A stretch of 64,000 nt of DNA from Hippophae tibetana (GCA_037013495.1 CM072809.1:5045001-5109000), one strand, 5' to 3'. Counted from the stretch's first letter, positions 35,017 through 48,949 are shown. The notes: generated by a model from the sequence alone, not told the origin. Translations and numbers: made by a program.

Positions 35017-35338
35017 ATCTGAAGCACTTGTGTATCGCAGGATAGAATGAGAAGTTCTTTGTTTGATCTATACTGGTAGAGGAGAGGGGTTCTGAGTGTT
35101 AGATTCTATTTGTTTCATGTAATTTTTATTTTAATGTACATCAATTTATTTAATTGGGAAAGTGAATGGTCCCTTCTGTTTCTTTTATTTGAGTTCGAAA
35201 AGAAATTTTTTTAGCTCACATTTTCTGAGTCTTTGACTACAATACCAATCACCAATTTTTGTGATTCCAATATGATTTTTGGCTCCCAATTGAAGCTAAT
35301 ATATTTTGATCACCACTCTCTCAGTATTATACATGAAT

Positions 35339-37069
35339 CTAAAAGGTCTGATTTCGAAGCAAAATTGCATACAGGAGTTCATTCCAAGCATCGGGAACAC
35401 CAGGAAGACACCAATGACTACAATCAACATATTTGCTGCCTTGGCCTGTATAAATGGAAGGGTGTCCATCTTTTCTTAACTGTGTCAGCAAAGTTACGTC
35501 AAGCAACTGCACTTTCTCTTTCACCAATCTCAAGACGTCCCTCACAATAGCCTCTCCTCGATGAGTAGGACCCGGATATTTCGATGCCATCACAGGTAAC
35601 GTCTGTCTCAGGCAACTCCTTGCCTTAGGTTTGTTCCATTCCGAGCCACTGAAACAAGTGAAATCCATAACAAGGTTAAGAGAAAGAAAGTTTCAGATAT
35701 ACAAATAGAAGAAAACAACCCACGTTGCTTTTTTGTTTTTATTTTTATTTTATTTCTTTTCCAAAATTTGTTTACAGTTAGAGGACTTACTTAAGATGAA
35801 CAGCAGAAACACCTTGGTAGAAGACATTAGTCTTTGCAGGATCAATGTTAATATTAATCCAATTAGCCCAAGTTGTTAATGCTGTTTTGAAGGCCTCCAT
35901 ACGATCCATTTCTGCCACTATCCTGTTTCCTACTTGAAAATACTCCCATCTGCAAAATCAAATTAATTCATTGTTATTTATTTTCCTTTTCACTACGAAA
36001 GATAATAATGATGATGATGATAATAATAATTCCGAGATCTACACTACATACGTTTTAGAACTCCCTTTATGAACCCACCAATGAAAAGTGTTGAAGATCA
36101 ACATGTCTACTCCTTTCCATTGATCACCGGTACTGATGGAATCAAGCTTCAAAACTTTTCCTATTTCTTCACGAACTAAATCCACAAGGAATCCATTTTT
36201 CAAGAACATTATTGAGACTCCATATTCCTATATCATACAAGAAAACAAACAAGATACATCAATCACTAATCATAGAAATTTCATTGATATTGTTTTAAGA
36301 AACTTTTTAAAAGAAGATAAGGTCAGTGAAAGATAAAAGAAGAAACCTGAAAAGATAGAGTGGATAACAATTTGCTTTGGCTTATGGAGTAATTGGAATT
36401 GGGCACAGAACTATGGAGCATGCATGCTAGAGATTGCCACATATTGTTACTAAGGGAGTCGCCTACAAACATTATCTTCTTTCCTCTGTTTCTCTCCAAG
36501 AAATCTTGACCGTTAAATCTATTCAGTTTTCATGTAACCATCATATTGTCATTAGATATCAATGTTTAACAAATGCATTTAATGAGATGCTATATAAACT
36601 AAACACTACAATTGTATTGTAGAGAAAAGAAATTAAGAAACCAGAATATTTAAAAGGAAGTTTTTTTTTTTTTGAATAAATGTTCATTTATAGTAAAACA
36701 CTAATAATTAGCATAAAGATAATGATTCAGAAAGAAAGCTTGAAAAAAGAAAATGGAAGAGTAAAGAGAGAAGTGAAGGGCATACCTTGGAAGGTCACAG
36801 CCGTGGGGCATCCATCTAAAATTGAGGTAGGAAGTATCCTTCCTTCCATTTTTCAAGCAGTCGAAACCCATGAAGGGACAACTCGATGAATTGTAGAGAG
36901 GATGCTCTTTATCTTTAACCCAACTCCCCTTAAATAAATCACAGCCGTTGGTTTGTCTGATTCCAATATTAGCTCCTCCATCATACATTTGATTAGTTGC
37001 TAATACTAATTCACTAGATAACCACACAACACAAAAAAATTGAATCAACTTCCCCAAGAAAACAGCCAT
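35339..37069 (-). CDS. TBL: TRICHOME BIREFRINGENCE-LIKE protein, copy 1
   Basis: Five exons: 36786-37069, 36347-36518, 36052-36227, 35791-35949 and 35339-35648, 366 residues. An N-terminal hydrophobic anchor is followed by the PMR5N domain ([11 protein letters not shown]...[16 protein letters not shown]), then the PC-esterase domain with the GDS motif ([12 protein letters not shown]) and the DxxH motif ([19 protein letters not shown]). These residues form the catalytic triad of Golgi polysaccharide O-acetyltransferases, many acting on xylan. The substrate here is unknown. It resembles the TBL38-43 group. All exons are open. The gene converges with RPL13, and two paralogues lie downstream in the window on the same strand. 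Confidence 0.93.
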
Positions 37070-38581
37070 ATTGAAGTTGCAGATGCAGAGTAGAAGCAGA
37101 GAGTGAAGAGACTCAGAAAATTCTGAGAAGCAGTGTGAGTGTAATATTAAAATGTCATTAATTCAATTGGGATTCGTTAAAAAATTAATTAATTCAAGCT
37201 AATTAATTCTACACGTTACCTTCGTAAGTTTTCTCAATTTTTTTCCTCGTATAATTACAATACTCTGCACTAGTAATTATGATTTAAACCTAATGTTTTT
37301 ATATATTTAAATGAAATACGTACAGTCATAAATTCATTTGCAATTTTCTCATTTGCATCTAAAGTGTGGTCCTAATGGTAATTTAAGGCTGAGCATTTTT
37401 TTTCTTAAAAATTACATAAATTAATATACCTAAAATTTATAATAAAAAAATAATATCTTAATAATAATAATAAATAAATTCAATTTACTAGTTAAATGAA
37501 TCTAATTAATTAAAGTTAAATTTATGGTGTTTAATGTGAAATTTTTGGATTGATATTTTATTTATTATAAAAACTTATAAATTATAAATAAATATCATAT
37601 TTTTTTTGTATTTATTGATTTTAAAAAGCGGTATAAATATTATTTTTTTTTAATAAATATGCACAACTTTCTTTACCACCAATCGTGACCAAGGCACTTT
37701 TTTTTTTCTCTTTATTCAATTACAAAAGAAAAATGATTTATTTAGATAGTAAAATACAATTTTCATCTCCTTCTTAATAAGTATTTTTTAATTATTTAAA
37801 AAATTTATATCTCAAACTTCATATTAAATTTAATATTAATATACTATTTTCTGTATATAAAATGATAGCACTTTAATACCATAGCAACTTTTACTAATGT
37901 AAAAAACTATATTTTTATTTTTTAAAAAACTTTAGAATATTAATTTTTTCAATAAAATATTTAATTATTTTTTCATTAATATCTTTTTTCTATTCATATA
38001 ACAATGAGATAGAGATGTCCATGGTTCATTTTGGTCAAATTTTAAGTAAAAAATATTTAATGGATCGTTTACCTTATTCAAAATGTACTAGATCAAATCA
38101 TTTAATTATTAAAAATATTAAATTAAATAGTTTGATACGATTTGGTTCGATTTGATTAACGATTTTCAATGGTTTAGTCTGATTAATAATATGTAACTAT
38201 GATACACTTAATGATCCGATTAATAATACATAAATATGATATACCTAATAATATCTATTTGATTAAAATATTATAAATTTAAACAATGATTTATGAGAAA
38301 TAATATGAGAAATTTAAGATATTATTAAATCGGTCTAGTTTGGTCTGATAGGTTTAAAAATTAATATAACCGGATCGAAGCGTTTGAAAAACGATTTTAA
38401 TTCATACAAATCACACCAAATCGTTTGATTTATAAAACTGTTCAATTCAATCCATTTTAGTCCAATTTTTTGATTTCATCCGTTTCGGTTCAATTTTTTA
38501 ATGATGAGTTGAAACCATACATATTTATGTGAAAGAAGTGTGATAGCCTGACTTTTTGCGAATCGTCAGAATTGACATTGA

Positions 38582-38618
<37 letters not shown>

Positions 38619-38719
38619 TGAGATTAACTAAATATTTTAGCAAAATCTGTCGATAAGGCTACCCAATATTAATCTTCAACAACACATCACAAGAAGACGT
38701 ATAGAGTCGGAGATAAACC
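37070..38719. other. AT-rich intergenic region with an AAT microsatellite
   Basis: Promoter side of TBL copy 1, then AT-rich sequence. A stretch with several CGGTTCGGTT-like motifs (38016-38520) resembles the subterminal sequence of the hAT element at 19903 and may be a non-autonomous relative. A TAA/AAT microsatellite lies at about 38583-38620. No gene seen. Confidence 0.5.
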
Positions 38720-40050
38720 CCATGTTTGGTTGGAGGGAATGGAATGAAATCAGAATTGATTCCTACCATTTTGTGTGTTTGGTTGGACGTAATTGAGGGT
38801 GGAATGTAATCAGATTACTAAAAGAGAATGAATCACAATTCCTTCTCCCATCCTTCGTAATCATAACTCCATTTCCATCTAAACTTTTTTTTTCCAATTT
38901 TACCCTCACTTAAAATATAACCTTAAACTCAAATCCCAAATTCTTAAACCCAAAATTCCAAAACCCTAAACCCAAAATTCAAAAACCCTAAACCCAAAAT
39001 TTCAAAACCCTAAACCCTAAATCCAAAATCTCTAAACCCTAAATCCCTACACCCAAAACCCTAAAACCCTAAACCTTAAAACATAAATCCCAAAACCCAA
39101 AACCTTAAACCCCAAATTTCAAAACCCTAAAACCCTAAACCCCAAATCCCTAAACCCAAAATTCCTAAACCCTAAACCTTAAAACATAAATCCCAAAACC
39201 CAAAACCCTAAAAGATAAATCCCAAAACCCTAAACCCTAAACCCTAAACCCCAAATTCCAAATTCCAAATCCTAAAACCCTAAACCCTAAACCTTAAACC
39301 CTAAAACCCTAAACCCCAAATTCCCAAATCCCTAAACCCTAAACCCTAAACCTTAAAACATAAATCCCAAAACCTAAAACCCTAAAACATAAATCCCAAA
39401 ACCCTAAACCCTAAACCTCAAATTCCAAATCCTAAAACCCTAAACCCTAAACCTTAAATCCTAAAACCCTTAACCCTAAATCCTAAACCTTAAAACAGAA
39501 ATCCCAAAACCCAAAACCCTAAAACATAAATCTCAAAACCCTAAACCCTAAATTCCAAATCCTAAAACCCTTAACCCCAAAACCCTAAATCCAAAATTCT
39601 AAAACCCTAAACCATTTTTAGAAAAATAATAATTTTAACCCTAAACCTTAACCTACAAATATAATCCCAAATCCTAAATCCCTAAACCCTAAATCCCACA
39701 TCCCAAACCTCAAAACCCTAAACCCTATTTAGAAAAATAATAATTTTAATAATATATTTCTTTTTAATTAAGTAATAATTATTTAGAAAAATAATGATTT
39801 CAATAATATATTTTGTCTGATGAAAAAATAGTAATTAAATGACATTATTTAAACTTTACAACATGTAGGGATATTAAGGTCATTTACAGCTTTTTTCATT
39901 ACATTCCAGTGGCAAACCAAACACTATAATCCTAATTCTGAGCTTGATTCCAGTGATCAAACCAAACAAAGTTGTTTCCTTTTCATTTCATTCCATTCCA
40001 TTCCGATTCCGATTCCGATTCTGATTTCATTCCACGAACCAAACACCACC
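38720..40050. mobile_element. Telomere-repeat-filled inverted-repeat element, copy 2
   Basis: The ends are imperfect inverted repeats: left CATGTTTGGTTGGAGGGAAT GGAATGAAATCAGAATTGAT, and the right end read in reverse gives GTGGTGTTTGGTTCGTGGAA TGAAATCAGAATCGG. The core (about 38943-39725) is roughly 780 bp of degenerate AAACCCT-type repeats with spacers such as AACATAAATCCC. A conserved right arm follows (ACATGTAGGGATATTAAGGT). It has no ORF. Non-autonomous TIR element is the best description; the superfamily is unclear because no target duplication could be fixed. Confidence 0.72.
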
Positions 40051-41972
40051 AGAAGGAAAAACGAATCCCTTGCTATATATATATATATATTTAGGAAATA
40101 GGATCACAAAAACTCTATATGTTCTCAACATTAATCTTTTAAAATGAAAAAAATATTTTTATTATTATTACAAAATAAGTCATAAAATGATAAAAAATTA
40201 AATTTTAGTAAAATCTATAATAAAATATAGATTAAAATTAAAAAAAAAATAAGACAAGAATAATACACTAAAATATTCAAATTGTTATGGAATGATGAAA
40301 ATAATAATTAAAATGAACATTTTAATTCTTATTAATGAAATCATTTATAAATGATAAAAAAAATTTAATTAAAAAATACTTTAAAATTAATTTTATCATT
40401 CCTTAAGTTCTTTTTCAAAGGCAACAAGACAAAAAAAAATTATTATTAAATTGGAATCAAATGCCCCAAAGCAGGTCGAAGGGAATATAATATTTGTATA
40501 TACCTCGTCATCCTTGCACGCTCTTTATCTTCACACAAGTATTTAATTTTACCCTTTCTTCAGATCAACTTCTCTTCGATTTAACCACGAAACATTAATT
40601 TAGGTCTTAAAATGAGTGTATAAGTAACCACAAACTAACTTATAAGCAAATGGTAATATATGAATTAGCTAAAACAAGACAAAAACATAAGAAAAAAACA
40701 AAGGTAATATTGAAAATAAAAAAATTATTCAAAATCATCTTATCTTTAAGTAATATTTTATTTTTATCAAAATCAATTAAATGTAAAACTTATCACAATA
40801 TCCATAAATATTATTTTAAAATGATTTTAATAAAAAATGAAATTCGTGATAAGATATTGTTCTAATGTAAAAAAAAACATTTATTTAATGTGGAAATGTT
40901 TATCACGAAAAAATAACGTCTTATCACAACATTAATACAAATTATCTTAGAATGATTTTGATAAAAATGAAATTTGTGACAATACTTTCATTTGGTGTGA
41001 GAATGTATTAGTTTAGTAGCGAAAGATTTATCACTAGTATTTAGTATAACGTTAAAGTTTATCGCTAACATCCAATTTATTAGTAAAACTTATTATGACA
41101 AGATAATATATTATCATAATAGTAGTAATCTTTATCTCATGCACGATTTTGATAAAATTATAAAATTTAATTCAAATGACCTACCAACTTTATAAATCAT
41201 TTGTGAATGTGCTTGTGAATCACAGGAAATAATTTATTTATACATGTAAAAAAAATTGATATTTAAGTCATAGTTATGAATGTATGAGCACTAAACAAAT
41301 GTTTTTTTTAACTCTGTATTTAGATGTTTGGATTTTGGTGTGTACTCTTGGCTGATATTGAATGAGACATTTTATTGTTTGCAATAAAAAAATCGCCCAC
41401 AAATAAATATCTTCATATAAGAGCCCCCCTCCCCTCACCCCACTCTAGAATAACAGAATAAAGATCCCTAACCATGATCAACTAAAAAAGGGCAGTACGT
41501 GTAGTTTTGTGAATAATATTGATGGTTAAATTCCGATCTATAGCAATGACAAATAAAATAATTAATGAATATTTTTTTTTATGATTAATTAGTTTTGAGA
41601 ACAAAAGATATATTTGATCTTCTTATACATATTTAAGAGATAAATAGATATAACAAATTGTATTAAAAAAACATCTTAATATTAATCCAAATTAGATGTT
41701 ATTATATTTTAAAATTTGAATTTAATAAATAATAACTAAATTAAGGAAAAATCAAATCAAATAAAAAGATATATTCAGATTAAAAATAATGATAAAAAAT
41801 AGTTTATTAAAAGTGTTAAATTTGATAAAGATAATATCTCCAAAAGCATCAAATAATTAAGGCTTGTAGCTAGGTAGCAACAATACCTTATCACCCCGGC
41901 CATAAATGTAATTATAATAAGATAAGATTAGGTAATTGGTTATAATAAAATGGAGTATATATATATAGTTAA
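40051..41972. other. AT-rich intergenic region
   Basis: Starts with a TA microsatellite (about 40074-40091). The rest is AT-rich with scattered short repeats of AATGATTTTGATAAAAATGA type around 40820-40980. I see no gene. The last part is the 3' flank of TBL copy 2. Confidence 0.5.
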
Positions 41973-44900
41973 TTAAGATTGAGTAGACAAAAGAGTAAGG
42001 GAATAAAAGAGCTCATTCCAAGTATCAGGGACACCAGCAAGGCACCAATGACTACAATCATTTCCCTTAACTCCTTCAAATCCATAAACAGATGGATGAC
42101 CATCTTTCCTTAGCTGTGACAATGTGGTTATGTTTAGAAGACTAACTGGTTTTGACATTTTGGTCAATACTTGATCCACTATTCTTGCTTCTGGTGGCCA
42201 ACCCCTTGGATATGTTGAACCACTCATTGCTTCACTTTCTCCACTGCATGTTCTTCCTTTTGTTTTTCCCTTCCACTCCCCTCCCCTGCTCCAATCCATA
42301 TTACAAAAAATATTTACTTTTAACTTTGCGTTTTATAGATATATATCTAAAACTAAAATAAAAATAAAAAAATGCAATATAATTAAAACATTTATATATA
42401 TCATAACTGACGTCAAAGTTTATTATTAGATAATAGATTAAACTTTACTTGTCAATATCACTGTGTTATACAATTTTCTTTAATACTTCTTATGTGGTGT
42501 TTGGTACAAAGCAATTGTACGTCTAAGTGTTTATGTAGAGATAAAAGGACTTACGCATAATGGGTTGGTGAAATGCCTTGAAAGAAGACTTTGGTTTTGG
42601 TAGGATCAACGTTGGAGTCTACCCACTTGGACCAAGTTGTTAATCCCACTTTAAAAGCAACCAAACGATTCATATCTTTTCGTATTCTACCTCCTACTTC
42701 AATATAGTCCCATCTGATGATCTCAATAATCAATATTTTATATTAATTCAAATTAATCATTTTATAATCAATATTTACTAATATGTTGTGGACTCACGGT
42801 TGTTTGCTTCCTTTGTGAAGCCACCAATGCCAGGTGTTAAAGATGAGCATGTCGTAACCTTTCCATGTGTTGCCGTTTTGTATAGAGTCTAGCTTTAGAA
42901 CTGTGCCTATCTTTTCTCTAACTACATCCACCAGATAGGCATTAGTAGATAACACCAAGGACACTCCGTATTCCTACAAAATCAATTCGCTTAAAATATC
43001 TACCTATCATAAATTACCTATTTATATATTTTTACTTTTAATCCCTTCTAAAAATCTGTTTTTTTACTCTATAAATAAAAATATATATACAATGTATTTT
43101 TAAACATATACAAAACATATTTATTACTTTATAAGAAGAAGAAAAAAACATATTAAAAATGAAACTTTATTTATAAAAATGATTATATAATGTAATTAAA
43201 TTGTAAATTAATTTCATTTTCTAAACAAATGGAAAAGCAATTATGAAAATAATTAGTAGAGAGAAGCTCACAGGCAAAGAAAACATGGAGAGACTATGTT
43301 TTCTGGTAAAAGTGTAATTAGAATGAGGAGCTGAAGAATGCAACATGCAAGTGAGTGATATCCATTGATTGAGGCTTAAAGAGTCCCCCACGAATAATAT
43401 TTTCTTCCCTTTCATTCTGCTCAAAAACTCTACTCCACTAAATCTGCATTACCGTATCACATGCCATAGAAATTTAGATAATGTCTAGAATATATAACTT
43501 CAAAATATTTTTCAATATATAACACAACTTCAACAAATTGAAGTGGGGAAATTTTGGAAAATGTTTGTTAAGTTTACTTAGGTTAGGTCTCAAGTTATCG
43601 TTAGTTCTATAGAGTAAAAAAAAATATTTTTTTTGTATTGTTATTATGAAAGGGGTAATAAAAGGACAAAAAATAAAATAAAATTTCATTGATATTTATA
43701 ATAAATATTATTATTTAGATAAAAGTAAAACGAACATTAAAACTAAAAAAATAAAAAAATGGAGAAAGAATAATACATTAAAGTGTGTGAGATGTTGTTG
43801 AATGATAGAAATAATGATTAAAATGAGAACTATAGTTTCTATTAGTAGAATGGTGTAAAAATTATGTGATAATTTTAATTAAAAAATATTCAAAAATTAA
43901 TTTTATTCTTAAACATGTAAAAAATATTATTCTTAAACTATAAAAAAATTAAATGATCATAAATTATTGATGACCTCAATCATTCCATGTAATTTTAGTT
44001 CGACAAAGACACAAATCTAAATGTCTTTATTAACGAGTGTCAGCATGGGAAGTTTTTCTATTAAAAAAAATGACCGGCGCCATCTTTCAAAATACAATTG
44101 GTGAAATAACATTTTTTAAGGACTTCCTTACTTTGATTCCCCACCCCCAAATATATATAAAGTTTACATCTTGTTTATATTTAAACTAAAGAAATAAAAC
44201 AAGAATATTTACAATTTTAACATGTTTTTTTGGAAGTAAGGTATGTTCTTTATGCTCCTTACAACAAAAATTACTTATGTTACAAACCAATTTTTTTTCC
44301 CAAAAGTGTTTTCGGGCACTAAAAAGTACGTTTTTTTACTTATAATGTTAAATGTTTTCAACAACAAAAAATCAAGAAGAAGTACAAGCAAACACTATTA
44401 GTATAACAAAATTTGAAGAGTACAATTACCAAAAAATTAATTTAATCAAAAAAGAACTAAGCATTTAAAATTAAAATCCAAAATGATTTACTTATTTTTA
44501 TTTGAGTATTTACACTTGTTTTTAAATCTTAAATGTAAATGTTATATTTAACACGTATAATGATTTTAAATTATTAATAAAAAATAATATTTTAATTCTT
44601 AGAATAAAAATGAATGGTGTAATTTTAACAGTAACAATTAAAAGATACTCTTAATAATATTATCTAGAAGTTAGTTTTTTTTTCTCTTCCTTTTTTTGGT
44701 GCAAGAAGTTTGTAAGTAATTAATATGCTTGGGTAAGATGAAGCTTACGATTAAAAACTAATTTGAGTCATTATTTTGTATTGTAACAATATCTATTGTA
44801 ACAATATATATATATATATATATATATTTTAAAAAGAAAAAAAGAAGATAAGTAATGATTGGTTCATACCTTGGAATATCACAAAAAGTAGGCTTCCATC

Positions 44901-45159
44901 TATAACTGAGATAATGATTATCAGGGCGTCCATTTTTCTGACAATCAAACTCCTTCTCTACAAAAGGACAACTTTTACTGTCGTAAAATGGTTTGTAGGA
45001 ATTATCATAGACCCAACTCCCTTCAAACAAATCACAGTTTCTAATTTGTTTAATATCAGCATCATCTTTAGCATTTATACATCTACAGAGGCATGTAATT
45101 ATCAAAAGAAGTGAGGCAATACTGCAAAAGCTATGAAACCCCTGCCCCAATATATTCAT
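41973..45159 (-). CDS. TBL: TRICHOME BIREFRINGENCE-LIKE protein, copy 2
   Basis: Five exons: 44870-45159, 43272-43443, 42798-42973, 42555-42713 and 41973-42285, 369 residues. Internal exons are 172, 176 and 159 bp, exactly as in copies 1 and 3. It has an N-terminal hydrophobic segment ([16 protein letters not shown]), PMR5N ([20 protein letters not shown]...), GDS motif ([13 protein letters not shown]), WHWWLHKG, and DxxH ([18 protein letters not shown]). The role is as for copy 1: a probable Golgi polysaccharide O-acetyltransferase. Intron 1 is 1.4 kb, against 0.27 kb in copy 1. No disruption seen. Confidence 0.92.
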
Positions 45160-46244
45160 ATCGAACTCTTGTATACGAGATTACATAGACATAGAGAGGG
45201 AGATGATATATAAGATGATCAGATGACTTAAATAGATTTCTTAATTATCCATAAGTGTTGTGTAAGTTCCGAAAGTGTGAGCCTCAAATAAAAGAGAAAG
45301 AGAGGGATAGGCTGAAAAATGAAATTAGAAAAAGCGTGACAAAAATGTCAATAGTGCTCTTTGAGTTTGTTTGTTGGAGTTTGTTGAGCTGTGGGGTTGG
45401 CTTAAAGACAAAGACAGTTTTCCTCTTTTTTTTTTTTTCCGTTCTTTCTTCTTTTTGTCGTTGTTGTTGCTGTGTGTTTTAGTTTGTTTGGAATGAATAA
45501 ATCATTTTAACTGCTGTTGACGTAAAGCGAAAACCTTTTTAATTTTACAACTATTAATGCCAATTTATGATCCTTCTTTTTCTTGTTAAGGTGTCTAATT
45601 TTTTTGTCACCAATTTATGATCCTTCTTTTTCTTGTGAAGCTAGTTGCTTCTGGTGATATCCCTAATCTGCCTGGTACACCAATGCTGCCGATTTACCCA
45701 CTGACTTTGTGGTTTAGATCAATCTCTTTCATGTTACTTGCTGGTTTTTAGTTTGGTAGTTTGTTAGATTGTTGATTTTGATTTGTAAGTGGCAGCTTTC
45801 TGTTTTGTGTGTGTGCTGGTGTAGGGTTGTGGTGGTTTGGTGGTATGTCCTTTTTTTTGTGTTGTTTCTTTGGCTTGGTGTTGTTGCTGAAAAAGCTGGT
45901 GAAATCTTTGCTTTCCTCTACTGAGTGTTGCTGGACAGCAATGGCTCTTTTGATAGCGTGGATTGTTAGCTTTAAACTCCACTTCTAATGGCTCTACTGT
46001 TATGGATAGGGTGTAGTTACTGCAAGCCTTGTTTTTCTCAACATTATAGTTTGAGGCTGATGTATGTTTTGTGCTTGAATGAAACTTCTCATTTTTTTAA
46101 CAAAAAAGGATAAGATGTCCTAGGTAGTTTGGAAAGTTGCAAGACTACTTGTCGGCAGTTATTTCCTCATTTACATTCATGCAGTCCAAAGCGAAAGGAG
46201 TGAAAATATATTCTTTGTTTGGTGTTTATATTGTTTTCAATGTA
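45160..46244. other. Intergenic region with a 26-bp direct duplication
   Basis: CAATTTATGATCCTTCTTTT TCTTGT occurs at 45561-45586 and 45611-45636. The T/G-rich stretch 45700-46100 ending GAATGAAACTTCTCATTTTTTT could be the 3' tail of a decayed non-LTR element or a gene 3' end, but no coding sequence supports either. Confidence 0.4.
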
Positions 46245-48283
46245 TGTTAGTAAATTTGGATCAAATGTTATAATCATACATTTCACTCACAAGATACTCC
46301 TTAACAGAATATCAAATAATAGAGAAATAGAGAATACACAATACAAAAATTACAGTAGAAACTCTAAATTAGAGAAAAACCACTTTTATTATCAAAATAT
46401 AACCATAGAAAAAAAATCCGCTACGTAAAAAATTGTTACAACCACACTCTCAATAATTTTCTCACACACTAAAAAAACAAGAGCAATTACAAGCCCAAAA
46501 TAATTTTCTCACAAAATTCTCACTCAAAAACTTATATAAGTTTTTCTCTCTTTTTGGGATGATCAATAATGAAGAAATGAAGCCATATTTATAGCCTTTA
46601 AGTTTCTATTTCATATGTCAAATATTTCTTCATTCAACAAAATTAGGTTACTTAATTTTCCTATTCTTTATTCAAACGATGTTAGGTACCTCTATCTTTG
46701 ACAATATAGTAAGCCATCTTTCATGAATTTTCTTCTAAGTTAGGCACCTCCTATTTTGACTAACAAACCTAATATTATGGATCCTCTACCAATAACACCT
46801 TGCATCTATACCAAGTCAATGCCCGTGTGTAAAATTGTGGATCCTCTACCAATAACACATCATCTTTCATGGCAATATTTAGAGACTAGTGGCATGCCAT
46901 AAGGATGTACACGCTCTTTTCAAAGAGCATCACTATAGTCTTTGAAAACAGACATACTGTTAGCATCGCTGTCGATATTTGAGCTTCTTGCCGAATCAAC
47001 TCCACCCTTCAGACAATTTCTTTTGAGGTGCCCAAATTGTCCATCTTCTTTTTCATGAAATTGTTTTTCTTTCGGTTGTCAGCTACCAATGCTAAATTTT
47101 TAGGCGAAACATTATTTCTACCACTCAGCTTTTTTTCTTCAGAAAACAACTTGCTAGTATAACTTTTGAAAAAATTATTTTCTCTTTTCCATGAATCAAG
47201 ATAGGTTTCATGTGATCATAAAAAGATTGAAGAGACTAGATAAGCCTTAAAGCTATATCTTCATCATTAAGTTTAATTTCAATGATTTCCAATTCAGAGA
47301 TAATACCATTGAGAAAACTTAGATGGTCAGACATAATAGTTCCTTCATTCATACGCAAAGTATGAAAATGCTTTTTCAAATACACACGATTTGAAACGAC
47401 TTTTTCCTGATACAATTCTTCAAGCTTTTCCCAGAGTTCTTTGGCCATAGATATTTCATGCACATTTGTAAGAATATTTTTGGCCAAACAAAACCGAATT
47501 ACACTTGCAGCTCGTAGATCAAGATCTTCCCAATCTTCATCACTTATGTTGGTTTTACTAGACTCAATACCAGTAACAGGGGTTGGTTTCCCCTTTAACG
47601 CCTTGTGTAACCCGTATTGAATCAACAAATCTTTGACTTGTACTTGTCACAAGCCAAAATTGATTCTCCCATCAAATTTTTCAATGTCAATCTTTACTCC
47701 TCGCATTTCTCCTTCTTTATTTGAAATTGGCTTTGATACCAATTGTTAAGAAATTTGGATCAAATGGTATAATCACAAATTTCTCCTCACAAGATCCTCC
47801 TTAGCAGAATATCAAATAACAGAGAAATAGAGAATACACAACACAAGAATTATAGTGGAAACTCCAAATTGGAAAAAACCCACTTTCGTTGTCAAAATAC
47901 AACTAGAGAAAAAATTCACTATGTGGGAAATTATTACAACCACATTCTTAATAATTTTCTCATACACTTAAAAGACAAGAACAATTACAAGTCCAAAATT
48001 TTTTTTCCACAAAATTCTCTCACTCAAAAACTTCTCATATAAGTTTATTTTTTCTCTTTTTGGGATGATTAACAATGAAGAAATGAAGTCATATTTATAG
48101 TCTTTAAGTTCCTATTTTATATACCAAATATTTCTTCATTCAATAAAATTAGGTTATCTAATTTTCCTATTCTTTATTCAAACAAGGTTAGGTAACTCTA
48201 TCTTTGACAATATAGTAAGACACTTTGCATGAATTTTCTTCTAACTTAGACACCTCGTATTTTGATTAACAAACTTAATATTA
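46245..48283 (-). mobile_element. Gag-only Copia derivative with two LTRs
   Basis: 3' LTR about 46245-46777 and 5' LTR about 47744-48283 (minus orientation), similar throughout. The start of each + strand copy (TGTTAGTAAATTTGGATCAA or TGTTAAGAAATTTGGATCAA) mirrors the internal ACTAACA. A primer site (rc of GGCTTTGATACCAATT) adjoins the 5' LTR. The ~970 bp interior encodes only gag. No target duplication was identified, and the LTR right edges could be 12 bp shorter. Confidence 0.8.
46950..47640 (-). pseudogene. Copia gag of the gag-only derivative
   Basis: 47628-47236 reads as a Copia gag core (DLRAASVIRFCLAKNILTNV, AKELWEKLEELYQEKVVSNR, HFHTLRMNEGTIMSDHLSFL). A degenerate knuckle GQFGHLKRNCLKGG follows near 47000 in another frame. 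No pol domains remain. Confidence 0.8.
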
Positions 48284-48949
48284 TTTTTAATTAATCACAA
48301 CAAGTACAACTAACATTGCTCTTATTATTTATTAGTCATCTTAAATCTTAAAATTCTTTATAAACAATTTTATTACTTAATTTCTGCTTAATATATGTGT
48401 ATATTGAATCATCGAACATTAGTGTTACTGGATATGTTGATATTTGTGTGTAAACACAAAAAATGCGATAATAATTGAAGCGGTTGTTATCATTGACTAA
48501 GACATTAATATAAGACTTTTAGCTTCATAATGGAAATTGATTTTTTTTAATTCTTCAATTTGGGCGTGGATGGTGGATGAAAATGGTGGAATTCAATCAT
48601 ACTTTCTCACTATTTTTTTTTTTCTTTTCCAATTGATACAATTTAGTTTGAAATATAAAATATATTCCGAGGTTAATTATTCTAAACTAATAAGAACACA
48701 GATATGAGAATATATGGAACACCAGGTGAAATTTATATTTTTTTCAATCCTATTCAAATTGATTTATCATGTAAAAAATATAAGGAATAATAATTGAATA
48801 CAAAAGAATTATAGCAATGCTATCGTTTATTTGGATGCATTAATGTTCAATGCAATCAATTATATGCTTTATTCATATACGTCTGCCAATCACTAAAATA
48901 ACATCAATGAAGAATCTCCTTTAATTTCTGTGTATTAATCAAGTAATTT
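48284..48949. other. AT-rich spacer
   Basis: No gene or strong repeat seen. The right part is the 3' flank of TBL copy 3. Confidence 0.5.

Noticed and set aside
35233..35550. Plus-strand open frame next to RPL13
   Set aside because: It is the antisense shadow of the last TBL exon, which has conserved DxxH residues on the minus strand.
45255..45482. 75-residue Cys/Phe-rich small protein
   Set aside because: Derived from T-rich low-complexity DNA in the TBL copy 2 upstream region; no supporting signal.
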